A stretch of 6,590 bases of DNA from Alphaproteobacteria bacterium (lineage in GTDB: Bacteria; Pseudomonadota; Alphaproteobacteria; Rhodobacterales; Rhodobacteraceae), in the NCBI GenBank assembly GCA_024279075.1, contig JAJRRX010000364.1, forward strand, positions 1 to 6,590. Reading direction: 5' to 3'. Of the stretch, positions 1-6,104 are shown piece by piece (within the stretch, counting starts at the first letter, position 1; every line of letters begins with the position of its first letter). Position numbers and translations under genes: made by a program. Below the pieces are notes generated by a model that was not told the DNA's origin, ran no database searches, and worked only from the letters and a program-made list of their open reading frames with translations.

Positions 1-1240
1 CGAGCTGCGCTGGGCGCCTTCTCATGTGCTGGGCGCAGGGCAATGGGCGATATATCTGGCGATCATCGCCGCGCTTATGGTGGGCTTAACCGAGCGCTTT
101 GCCCGCCTTGATGAGGAAGACGACCGCACCCGCACGGCCCTATATGCGCTTTCGGCTATGTCGATGATCACCTTTGTGGCCGTGGTGCTGCTGGGCGGTG
201 TGGCGCTTACCCTGTCTTTTGCAGTTATGGTGCTGGCGGCGGCGTGGCTTGGCCAGCGCTTTAACTTGCGGCTACTGGATTGGTATATCCAGCTTGGCGC
301 GGTGGCGGCGAGTTTTAGGTTAGTAGTGGAGCCGGGGCTTTTATGGGCCGTTGATGCCCCGCTCTGGCAGGCGGTTTTGGCTTATCTTGGCGTGATCATT
401 CTGTTGGCTGCCGCATGGTGGCTACGGCGCGGCGGGCGGCCTGCGGTGGTTGTGGTGCTTGAATCCGCGATTTGGACATTAAGCGGCATTTTTGCCAGCC
501 TGATGCTGGCCCGCTGGATGGATGCTTACCGCGCTGATGAGCTTAGCTATGTGCTGGTTTCTTTTGCTGGTTTGGTCTGGCTTATGCTGGCGGCCAACCA
601 GCTTTATCGGCTCAAAGCGGGCGGGCGGCTGCGGGTGTTACGGGTGGTTCTGGCCAGCCTTTATAGCATTGCTGGCGCGCTGGTGATGGTCACGGCCATT
701 GGGCTAAACCCCGCGATATTTGGCGATATGCGTGCCATTGGCTGGCCGCTCTTTGGCAGCCTCGGCGCGGCTTACCTGCTGCCTGCCCTTCTGCTGGGCT
801 TTGTGGCGTGGCGCTTTTTGCATTTGCACCGCTGGCTTCGGGTCTTGCTTTGGGGGCTGGCCACCGGCTTTGCCGCGCTTTGGGTCGGGCTTGAAATTCG
901 GCATTTCTGGCGCGGCGATGCGATGGCGCAATATGGCACCTCCAAACCCGAGCTTTATAGCTATACGGTGGCGATGATCTTGGCGGCGCTCGGCTTGTTG
1001 GCGCTGGCCTTTATTCGGCAATCGGCGGGGCTGCGTAAGCTGGCTTTGGTGATGGTGGTGTTGGTGGTGGCCAAGGTTTACTTTGTCGATATGTCCGAGC
1101 TGGACGGCCTGCTCCGCGTGGTGTCTTTCCTTGTGCTTGGCTTAGTGGCGGCGCTAATGGCATGGGTAAACCGGCTGCTGAAAGCCAACGAAGCAAAAGC
1201 TATAGCGGCGGAAGGCCCTGCCCCCGAAGCGGCGGGATAA
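1..1240 (+). CDS. DUF2339 family polytopic membrane protein (partial, 5' end outside the window)
   Basis: The frame is open from the left edge (first complete codon at position 2) to the TAA at 1238-1240, so about 412 C-terminal residues are visible. A GTG at 26 could be read as a start, but the frame continues upstream without a stop and the protein begins mid-domain, so I treat it as truncated by the window. The translation is almost entirely hydrophobic helices, about ten or eleven membrane spans separated by short Arg-rich loops. Two stretches match the DUF2339 C-terminal signature: GLEIRHFWRG (about nt 887-916) and, after a Glu-Leu-Tyr-Ser-Tyr stretch, KVYFVDMSELDGLLRVVSF (about nt 1073-1129). 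Full-length family members are often much longer, with many repeated helices, consistent with a missing N-terminal half. The protein should sit in the inner membrane; its function is unknown. The tail EGPAPEAAG is polar and disordered. The 3' end overlaps the convergent FAD-enzyme gene by 41 bases. Confidence 0.88.
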   Translation, partial: ELRWAPSHVLGAGQWAIYLAIIAALMVGLTERFARLDEEDDRTRTALYALSAMSMITFVAVVLLGGVALTLSFAVMVLAAAWLGQRFNLRLLDWYIQLGAVAASFRLVVEPGLLWAVDAPLWQAVLAYLGVIILLAAAWWLRRGGRPAVVVVLESAIWTLSGIFASLMLARWMDAYRADELSYVLVSFAGLVWLMLAANQLYRLKAGGRLRVLRVVLASLYSIAGALVMVTAIGLNPAIFGDMRAIGWPLFGSLGAAYLLPALLLGFVAWRFLHLHRWLRVLLWGLATGFAALWVGLEIRHFWRGDAMAQYGTSKPELYSYTVAMILAALGLLALAFIRQSAGLRKLALVMVVLVVAKVYFVDMSELDGLLRVVSFLVLGLVAALMAWVNRLLKANEAKAIAAEGPAPEAAG

Positions 1241-2378
1241 TATCCCCCGCGCCAACGGTGCTGAGCAGCTTGGCAAATGGCCAGCGCGGGCTAAGCGGGG
1301 CGAGCACGTGGTTGCGCAGCCACGGCAGCACCGTGCTATCGGATTGATACATCGGCGTCAGCAGGCGGCTCATGCTTTGATAGGCAAAAACATGGCGCTT
1401 GCGGGCATGCTCATAGGCCTGCAAGGCGCGCAGTACTGGCTGGCTAAGCAGGGCTTGGCCCAGCGCATAAGCATCAAGCAGCGCCATATTGGCCCCCTGC
1501 CCGAGCTGCGGGCTGGCGCAATGGGCGGCATCGCCGATATAAGCGATATTGCCCGCTGTTTTACGCCGCAAAGTGCCATGCTTGTAGCGCGCCATTGTTA
1601 AATCTTCCACGTGGTTTATTTGGGCCAAAAATGGCGCAAATTCTGGCCAAAAAGCTGCGGTTTCAGCCTGCCATGCGGCCAAGCCTTTTGCCCGCCACAC
1701 CTCATAATCCGCCGCCCGAAGCGACCAGAAAATCGCGGCTTTGGCGGTGGTCTCGCCCGGCATACTGCCAATCGGCAAAACCCCGGCCATTTTGGAGGCC
1801 TTGCCATAACATTGCGTCAGCCGATGCCGCGGCAGCTTACTGCTTTCTGGCCAATCAACACTGGCCCAGAGCGCGCCGTATTTTAGCGGCTTGGCTTGCA
1901 GAGGGGAAAGCGGCGAGTTGGCCCCGCTGGCATCGACCAACAGATCAAATGGCCCCAGTTTTTCGCCGCTTTTGGTGGTAAAATAAGCGCCTTCTTGCGC
2001 GGCAATCTCTGTCGCGGGCACTATCTCGCAACCTGCCCGCAGGGCCGCGTCCAGCAAGGTTTCAAACAAGCTGGCGCGATGAATGGCCAAACCAAAGCGC
2101 TCGCCATAGCTGACATCAAGCGCCACTTTACCACTGCCGCTTTCAGTGCCAAACATACACGATATTTTTGCACCTTTAGCGATCGCCGCCTGTGCCACCC
2201 CCAACGCGCCCAGCACCTGCAACCCGACCGGCTGCACCACCAGCCCCGAGCCAACAGGCGAGGGCGCGGCGAATTGGTCAAATATCCGCACCTGCCAGCC
2301 CTCTGCCGCCAACAACGCCCCAAGCGCCAGCCCGCCGATGCCACAGCCTGCAATGCCAATTTTTTTGCTGCTACTCAT
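1200..2378 (-). CDS. FAD-dependent monooxygenase (UbiH / salicylate-hydroxylase-like, PF01494 type)
   Basis: The product is a 392-residue flavoprotein monooxygenase of the group A (PHBH) fold, predicted cytosolic, expected to hydroxylate a small, probably aromatic, substrate using NAD(P)H and O2; the substrate cannot be told from sequence. The Rossmann dinucleotide motif GCGIGG is at residues 11-16, followed by an acidic strand end (IFDQ, 32-35). A conserved His-Arg pair sits at 100-101. The second FAD/NAD(P)H motif is DLLVDASG (145-152), and the ribityl-binding motif is IGDAAHCASPQLGQGAN (281-297) with Asp302 just after. All expected cofactor motifs are intact and length is normal. I chose the ATG at 2378 over an in-frame upstream ATG at 2444 because the Rossmann strand begins right after it and the extra 22 residues lie wholly inside the upstream gene. 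The start overlaps the GSCFA stop by 8 bases (ATGAGTAG), indicating translational coupling. An AGGA lies rather far upstream (about 17 bases). Confidence 0.88.
   Translation of the reverse strand: MSSSKKIGIAGCGIGGLALGALLAAEGWQVRIFDQFAAPSPVGSGLVVQPVGLQVLGALGVAQAAIAKGAKISCMFGTESGSGKVALDVSYGERFGLAIHRASLFETLLDAALRAGCEIVPATEIAAQEGAYFTTKSGEKLGPFDLLVDASGANSPLSPLQAKPLKYGALWASVDWPESSKLPRHRLTQCYGKASKMAGVLPIGSMPGETTAKAAIFWSLRAADYEVWRAKGLAAWQAETAAFWPEFAPFLAQINHVEDLTMARYKHGTLRRKTAGNIAYIGDAAHCASPQLGQGANMALLDAYALGQALLSQPVLRALQAYEHARKRHVFAYQSMSRLLTPMYQSDSTVLPWLRNHVLAPLSPRWPFAKLLSTVGAGDIIPPLRGQGLPPL
1232..1250. repeat. Palindrome at the convergent gene junction
   Basis: GGGATA (1234-1239) and TATCCC (1241-1246) form a perfect inverted repeat around one base. 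A competing stem is GCGGG (1232-1236) with CCCGC (1246-1250). The element contains the TAA stop of the plus-strand DUF2339 gene and lies within or beside the last codons of the minus-strand FAD enzyme. No run of T follows on either strand, so it is not a textbook intrinsic terminator, though it may still stall polymerase or protect transcript ends. Confidence 0.4.
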
Positions 2379-3543
2379 CGGGTTTGGCTGGCACTTCCTG
2401 CATCTCTGCCCATGCTTGGCGCGCCAAGGCTTGGTTTTCAGCACTGCGCTTTTCCATCAGCTTCATTGCGCCCTCAAAATCTCCGGCATCAAGCAGCGGG
2501 TAGAGCTTTCGTGGTAGGTCTCCGGTGATACTGCGCGCCCGCACCCATGCGTGGCTAAGGCCCATTTGCGGCTTGCCCGTACACCAGACATGCTCAAACA
2601 AGGTCATGATATAATCCAGAATTTGGGGCTTGATATGGCGGCGGTCGTGCAGCCAGCGATTGGCGAATACATCCGTAATTATCTCGTAAGACGGCCAGTA
2701 ATAAAGGTGGCTATCCTCGGGTTGAGTGCAGCGCAAAAACTCGTCCAGCGCCGCCAGCAAAATCGCCTTGGAGGCGGCATTGGCGGTGATACAGGAAATG
2801 GGCCGAAAGGTGGCAACAAGTGGAATCGGCGATAGGGTGAAAATGATTTTGGCATCGGGTTTATGCTTGCGAATAATCCGGTGTATCTCTCGCAAGTTTG
2901 CTAGGTTTTCCGCATGGGTGCTGACCCTGAATTCATGCAGCGCCGGATCATAAACATCTTGCGGCACAGCGCGCCAAAATACATCGCCCGTGGCTTTGTG
3001 GCTCCACACTTCCGAGAGGCCCAGCGTAATGATAAAAACATCAGAGGCCAGCAGCGCGGCTCTGGTTTGTTGTCGCACCTCTTCATTGTAATCCTGCAAC
3101 CCTGCGTTTTTGTCGTGCCAAAGGGACTCGGCAAAAGCCTTACCCTCCAGCGCCCATTCAAACTGCTGCAGCACCGCGTGGCTGTTGGCCATACCCTCAC
3201 CAAAGCGCGCGATATAGGTCTCGCCCCACGCCCCGCCTTTTTGGTTGATCACACTAAAATTTCGCTTAGCTAACCATTGGCTGATATGCTCGGCAAAGCA
3301 GCTGCCAAAGGCCACGATATTGGTTTGGGGGGTTATCAACGGTGCCTCTGGCACCCAACCGGCCAACACATGATCTCGCACGGCATTTACCCCGTGCAGG
3401 TTTTTGAGGGTCGGGTTAAAATTGCACTGCGGTCCGCGAAACCACGTTTTATGGGCGCTCTGGCCGGTGCCATCCACTGAAAACGTAAAGTTTGGCCCTT
3501 TATCATCTCCGATATTCAGGTTTTTTCGTTTAGAATTGGCCAT
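2371..3543 (-). CDS. GSCFA domain-containing protein (SGNH/GDSL-hydrolase-like, PF08885)
   Basis: The 390-residue product carries the defining block FGSCFAEH (79-86), with Ser81 as the presumed nucleophile. Other family blocks follow in order: GLSEVW (175-180), TLSPIPLVATF (236-246), YWPSYEI (282-288), and a D-x-x-H pair at Asp300/His303 that would complete an SGNH-type triad. All expected catalytic positions are therefore present. GSCFA proteins are SGNH-fold relatives, often found near polysaccharide genes; acyl transfer or deacylation of glycans is an inference for the family, not proven here. There is no signal peptide or membrane span, so it is probably cytosolic. The C-terminal 50 residues are charged and helical, outside the core domain. 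I chose the ATG at 3543 because AAAAGGG lies about six bases upstream; an in-frame ATG at 3573 lacks a ribosome site and lies next to a possible transcription start. The gene is first in a two-gene unit with the FAD monooxygenase. Confidence 0.88.
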   Translation of the reverse strand: MANSKRKNLNIGDDKGPNFTFSVDGTGQSAHKTWFRGPQCNFNPTLKNLHGVNAVRDHVLAGWVPEAPLITPQTNIVAFGSCFAEHISQWLAKRNFSVINQKGGAWGETYIARFGEGMANSHAVLQQFEWALEGKAFAESLWHDKNAGLQDYNEEVRQQTRAALLASDVFIITLGLSEVWSHKATGDVFWRAVPQDVYDPALHEFRVSTHAENLANLREIHRIIRKHKPDAKIIFTLSPIPLVATFRPISCITANAASKAILLAALDEFLRCTQPEDSHLYYWPSYEIITDVFANRWLHDRRHIKPQILDYIMTLFEHVWCTGKPQMGLSHAWVRARSITGDLPRKLYPLLDAGDFEGAMKLMEKRSAENQALARQAWAEMQEVPAKPDE

Positions 3544-3576
3544 TTTCAGCCCTTTTAGGGGAGGTGGGATCATGCA

Positions 3577-3605
3577 ACCATAGGGCAGAACCTGCCTGAA
3601 AGCAA
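3577..3605 (-). promoter_or_regulatory. Possible promoter of the GSCFA/monooxygenase unit with an inverted repeat in the spacer
   Basis: Read on the minus strand, TTGCTT (3605-3600) and TATGGT (3582-3577) are separated by 17 bases, a reasonable but imperfect sigma-70-like spacing and match (3/6 and 4/6). The spacer holds the inverted repeat GGCAG-AAC-CTGCC (3584-3596), which is where a repressor could bind. Transcription would begin near 3570, leaving a short leader before the ATG at 3543. This is a pattern match only. Confidence 0.3.
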
Positions 3606-3630
3606 AATGGTATTTACGAGAGGTTCACAC

Positions 3631-3664
3631 CAAAAAACACCCCCGCCAAGGCATGGCAGGGGTG
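3631..3664 (-). terminator. Intrinsic terminator of the secreted-protein gene
   Basis: CACCCC (3638-3643) pairs with GGGGTG (3659-3664) and GCC (3645-3647) pairs with GGC (3655-3657), with one mismatch between the two stem parts and a 7-base loop. On the minus strand the stem is followed directly by TTTTTTG (3637-3631). It lies 40 bases past the TAA-side end of the minus-strand gene ending at 3704 and upstream of the GSCFA gene, so it should end the former transcript and insulate the latter. Confidence 0.85.
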
Positions 3665-3703
3665 CTGCTGTGTTTTAGATAAATCTTAAAACACGTGCCG
3701 CCG

Positions 3704-5227
3704 TTATTTTATAATGTCCGAGAGGTCGACATCGGGGAAACCGTTGATCTCGTCATAGTGAAACCAGATCATCTCGTTAGAGGCATGCATGGCCCCTGCT
3801 GTATCAAAGTTACTATCCACAACCGACCATGCGCCATTGCTATATTCAACCGATGTCGCAAATACTGGGGCAACCCCAAAATCTCCGCCAGCCATGGGTG
3901 GGAAGGGCTGAGTCTCGTCATAGCGGAAGAAAAACGGTGGTTCGCCTTCATACTCAAACGGAGATTTGGCACCGGGAATGGGCGGGGCAGATATTTGCAG
4001 CCCGCTGATATTGACCGCATGTTCCCAGAACACCTTAAACACCTCATTAACCGCATCCGCATCCACATCAGCGGTTTCAAAGGTGCGCAGGGCATTGAGC
4101 GCGCCCATGATCGCGCCGACATCATCGATGGTATAGAGGCTTTGGTTGTTAAAACTGCCGGAGGCCATATCAAACCCGTCTAGCAGCTCGGCGCCCATTT
4201 CCATGATGGTGCCATCATTAATGCCCAGCGTGCGCTTGGCCTCGATCAGGCCGCGCAGCATATAGGCTTGCTCGGCGGCGGTGCTGGCGCTCATTCCGTT
4301 CAGGTTTTCCACCAGCTCGGGAATGCGCTGCATGGCGCGGGCTTTGTTCTCGGTGTTATCGGTTTTGGCCCCATACCAAACCATGGCCTGAATGGCGAGG
4401 GAGGCGGTGCGGATGCTATCTGGCTCGCTTTCTACAACCATTTCAAACAGCTTGTCGGCCCCTTGGGCAAACATGGCAGCGGTTTCAGGGTCGCGGTAGC
4501 GGTTCATAACATCGGAATGGGCGACTTGATCAACTGAAAGCATGTCTGCAAGGTCCGAAATTGCCATAAGCATGGCGGAATCGCCGCCATTGCTGAGGTC
4601 ATAATCGCCCATGTTTTTCAGGAAAGAGCCAGCTTGCATTTTGGCATTCATGTTCATCATCATGCCAACAAAGCGCCAATAGGCCCCGAAATCAGAATCG
4701 GGCGTGCCGAAATGGTCATCGACGTGGAACTGGCGCGCCCACTCGGTCTCTTTCAGGATGGTAAAGCCGTTGGCGAGGCCGGTGAGGGTGGTGTCCATTT
4801 TGGCTTGGTCCCAGCGCTGGGTGCCAAAATCTGAAGGGTTAAACTGGGTGATGTAGTGGGGGTCTCCGCTTTTATAGACCGTGGAAATCGGGGCTACATT
4901 TTGCGGCAGGGTAACATGGTCTCCATCGCCATAGTTTGCGTTGCCGGCTTGCATTTCGGCTGGGTTAAAATCGGCGTCTACAGCGGCAATGGCCATCATA
5001 ATCACGGTTTTATCGGGCATAACCACGTTGCCAAGGCCCGAGCGCATGGAGAGGTTGCCAAGGCTATAGCGGGAATACCAATAGCCCTCCTCCTCGGCAT
5101 CGGTCGAGGTAAAGCCATTGCTGCTTTGCGCAAAGGTTTGCACCGGAATGCCGCCGAGAAATGTGGCGGTAAGCAGCATGGCCACACTGCTTTTGAGGGC
5201 GGGAATTTTGTGGGTTTTAAGGTTCAT
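3704..5227 (-). CDS. Secreted or periplasmic Met-rich, Cys-free protein of unknown family
   Basis: I do not recognise this 507-residue protein. It begins with a clear Sec signal peptide: basic n-region KTHKIPALK (4-12), hydrophobic core to about residue 27, and a likely cut after TFA (31-33) before QSS. The mature protein is acidic, has no cysteine anywhere, and has about 31 methionines (roughly 6%), including a cluster GMMMNMNAKM (188-197). Residues about 215-405 look like paired amphipathic helices recurring every 45-50 residues (for example 250-290, 296-336, 341-385), resembling an alpha-alpha repeat or toroid fold. The C-terminal 90 residues (about 415-507) change character: proline- and aromatic-rich (PPFFFRYDETQPFPP, 430-444), probably beta, ending WFHYDEINGFPDVDLSDIIK. 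No heme (CxxCH), lipobox, membrane anchor or known catalytic motif is visible. The ATG at 5227 is supported by GGAG seven bases upstream. It is a monocistronic unit with its own terminator. Coding quality is good, so the gene is real although unnamed. Confidence 0.8.
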   Translation of the reverse strand: MNLKTHKIPALKSSVAMLLTATFLGGIPVQTFAQSSNGFTSTDAEEEGYWYSRYSLGNLSMRSGLGNVVMPDKTVIMMAIAAVDADFNPAEMQAGNANYGDGDHVTLPQNVAPISTVYKSGDPHYITQFNPSDFGTQRWDQAKMDTTLTGLANGFTILKETEWARQFHVDDHFGTPDSDFGAYWRFVGMMMNMNAKMQAGSFLKNMGDYDLSNGGDSAMLMAISDLADMLSVDQVAHSDVMNRYRDPETAAMFAQGADKLFEMVVESEPDSIRTASLAIQAMVWYGAKTDNTENKARAMQRIPELVENLNGMSASTAAEQAYMLRGLIEAKRTLGINDGTIMEMGAELLDGFDMASGSFNNQSLYTIDDVGAIMGALNALRTFETADVDADAVNEVFKVFWEHAVNISGLQISAPPIPGAKSPFEYEGEPPFFFRYDETQPFPPMAGGDFGVAPVFATSVEYSNGAWSVVDSNFDTAGAMHASNEMIWFHYDEINGFPDVDLSDIIK

Positions 5228-5250
5228 TTTGTAACTCCAGGTTAACGGAA

Positions 5251-5267
5251 CATGTGTGATTCACATG
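5251..5267. promoter_or_regulatory. Palindrome in the leader of the secreted-protein gene
   Basis: CATGTG (5251-5256) and CACATG (5262-5267) are inverted around five bases. An overlapping 11-base odd palindrome, TGTGA-T-TCACA, occupies 5255-5265. The element lies 24 bases upstream of the ATG at 5227 and just above its ribosome site (GGAG near 5235-5238), so it could be an operator or a leader hairpin. No regulator is identified. Confidence 0.35.
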
Positions 5268-5321
5268 CTGTTTATGAACGCCTGTTTTGGCGGGAGGTCA
5301 AACGAAGTGCGGTAAATTGTC

Positions 5322-5350
5322 GCTCACAAATACGTTTTGGAAACGTGAGC
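5322..5350. promoter_or_regulatory. Nested palindromes upstream of the secreted-protein gene
   Basis: ACGTTT (5332-5337) and AAACGT (5341-5346) are inverted around TGG. An outer pair GCTCAC (5322-5327) and GTGAGC (5345-5350) encloses it, sharing two bases with the inner right arm. No T-run follows on the minus strand, so a terminator for smpB is unlikely; an operator for the gene starting at 5227 fits better. This is visible symmetry only, with no known consensus assigned. Confidence 0.35.
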
Positions 5351-5353
5351 TGG

Positions 5354-5380
5354 GTTTATAAAATAATAGGATTTTTCAAT
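5354..5380 (-). promoter_or_regulatory. AT-rich stretch, possible promoter region of the secreted-protein gene
   Basis: On the minus strand this stretch reads TTGAAA then TATTAT and TATAAA within 27 bases and stands out from the GC-rich surroundings. TTGAAA is a good -35 match, but no -10-like hexamer lies at 16-18 bases, so the exact elements are unclear. The rest of the 5228-5486 gap contains the two palindromes listed separately and no gene that I can support. Confidence 0.25.
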
Positions 5381-5486
5381 GGTTGCAGCATCACGCGATG
5401 CGTGTATTGCGGTGCAGCAGAGGGGGCGTGGAAAAAGGAGCGCTTGGCGGAAAATTGCTGGTGACCCAGGGGAAGGTGGCGCGGAA

Positions 5487-5966
5487 CTAGCCCCGGTCTC
5501 GCAAAATCCGGCCTTGTTGTTTTTGCCAGTCACGCTTTTTCTCGGTGGCGCGCTTGTCTTGAATCTTTTTGCCCTTAGCAATGCCGAGCAACAGTTTGGC
5601 GCGGCCTTTATCATTAAAGTAGATTTTTAATGGCACCAGCGTCATGCCCTCGCGGCCAACATTTTTGTGCAGGTTGCTGAGCTCTTTTTTGCTGACCAAC
5701 AGCTTACGCCGCCGCCGCTCTTCGTGCTGGAAAGTTTTGGCTTGCTCGTATTTGGGCACGTGGGAATTTATCAACCACAGCTCGCCATCCTCGATATTGG
5801 CATAGCTCTCGGCGATGTTTACCCCGCCATTACGCAAGGCCTTTACCTCCGAGCCCTCCAGCATTAACCCACACTCAATCGTATCCTCGATAGCATAGTT
5901 ATAGCGCGCCTTGCGGTTCTCCGCGACGCTCTTGTTATTCGGGTTCTTTTTACCTTTAGGTGCCAT
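5487..5966 (-). CDS. smpB: SsrA-binding protein SmpB
   Basis: The 159-residue product is SmpB, the small basic protein that binds tmRNA (SsrA) and delivers it to stalled ribosomes for trans-translation. The length is typical of the family (about 160). Recognisable blocks are VAENRKARYNY (14-24), GLMLEGSEVKALRNG (33-47), IAESYA (51-56), LWLINSHVPKY (63-73), HEERRRRKLL (81-90), REGMTLVPLKIYFNDKGRAK (105-124) and GIAKGKKIQDKR (128-139). The basic C-terminal tail, KKRDWQKQQGRILRDRG, corresponds to the part that enters the mRNA channel and decoding centre. The ATG at 5966 gives the expected short basic N-terminus. No Shine-Dalgarno sequence is visible; a hairpin sits there instead (see separate entry). 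The partner ssrA gene is not in this window. It is transcribed divergently from the TVP38-like gene, and no convincing terminator was seen downstream of the TAG at 5487. Confidence 0.97.
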   Translation of the reverse strand: MAPKGKKNPNNKSVAENRKARYNYAIEDTIECGLMLEGSEVKALRNGGVNIAESYANIEDGELWLINSHVPKYEQAKTFQHEERRRRKLLVSKKELSNLHKNVGREGMTLVPLKIYFNDKGRAKLLLGIAKGKKIQDKRATEKKRDWQKQQGRILRDRG

Positions 5967-5969
5967 GGG

Positions 5970-5987
5970 CTTGATGTAGCCATCAAG
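5970..5987 (-). promoter_or_regulatory. Hairpin immediately upstream of the smpB start codon
   Basis: CTTGATG (5970-5976) and CATCAAG (5981-5987) form a perfect 7-base inverted repeat with a 4-base loop. On the smpB transcript the stem ends three bases before the ATG at 5966, filling the space where a Shine-Dalgarno sequence would normally lie. It has no T-run in the smpB direction. It may affect translation initiation of smpB, or be a DNA-binding site in the divergent intergenic region. Confidence 0.45.
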
Positions 5988-6014
5988 GGGCTAATTGTCC
6001 AGATGCCGCGCGCT

Positions 6015-6026
6015 CACCAAATGGTG
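6015..6026. promoter_or_regulatory. Operator-like palindrome between smpB and the TVP38-like gene
   Basis: CACCA (6015-6019) and TGGTG (6022-6026) are inverted around AA, and GC-rich flanks (GCGC to the left, CGC to the right) partly extend the symmetry. The loop is too short for an RNA hairpin, so a protein-binding site is the more natural reading. It lies between two divergent genes. I could not place convincing -35/-10 elements for either gene in 5967-6104. Confidence 0.25.
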
Positions 6027-6104
6027 CGCTATGGAGGCCATAATTCGCTGGCTAAGCGGCGGGGGATGGGGGAAACTTGTGAAACCAATAAATGCGGAGC
6101 CGCT

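Noticed and set aside
1896..2528. A 210-codon plus-strand frame opposite the FAD-enzyme and GSCFA genes
   Set aside because: It is antisense to two genes with intact catalytic motifs, and its translation is rich in Arg, Gln, His and Pro, as expected for a shadow frame in GC-rich DNA.
3695..4183. A 162-codon plus-strand frame opposite the secreted-protein gene
   Set aside because: It is antisense to the well-supported signal-peptide gene, with no family resemblance and no ribosome site that I could see.
5313..5329. Resemblance of the minus-strand TTGTGAGCGACAATT stretch to the lac operator
   Set aside because: It has only a short TTGT...ACAA symmetry and lacks the spacing of the true operator; no LacI-family gene is nearby, so the likeness is probably chance.
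5458..5469. CTGG-TGAC-CCAG hairpin past the smpB stop as a terminator
   Set aside because: The stem is only four base pairs and the following CAATTTT is a poor T-run, so it is too weak to call.
5228..5486. Possible ssrA (tmRNA) or other RNA gene next to smpB
   Set aside because: tmRNA genes are sometimes near smpB, but I found no tRNA-like acceptor or T-arm sequence, no CCA-ending end and no ANDNYA-like tag reading frame in this gap.
5252..5630. Open frames on the plus strand across the gap before smpB (5252-5464, 5379-5630)
   Set aside because: They run through palindromes and antisense to the smpB 3' end, have no good ribosome site, and translate to compositions without recognisable protein features.
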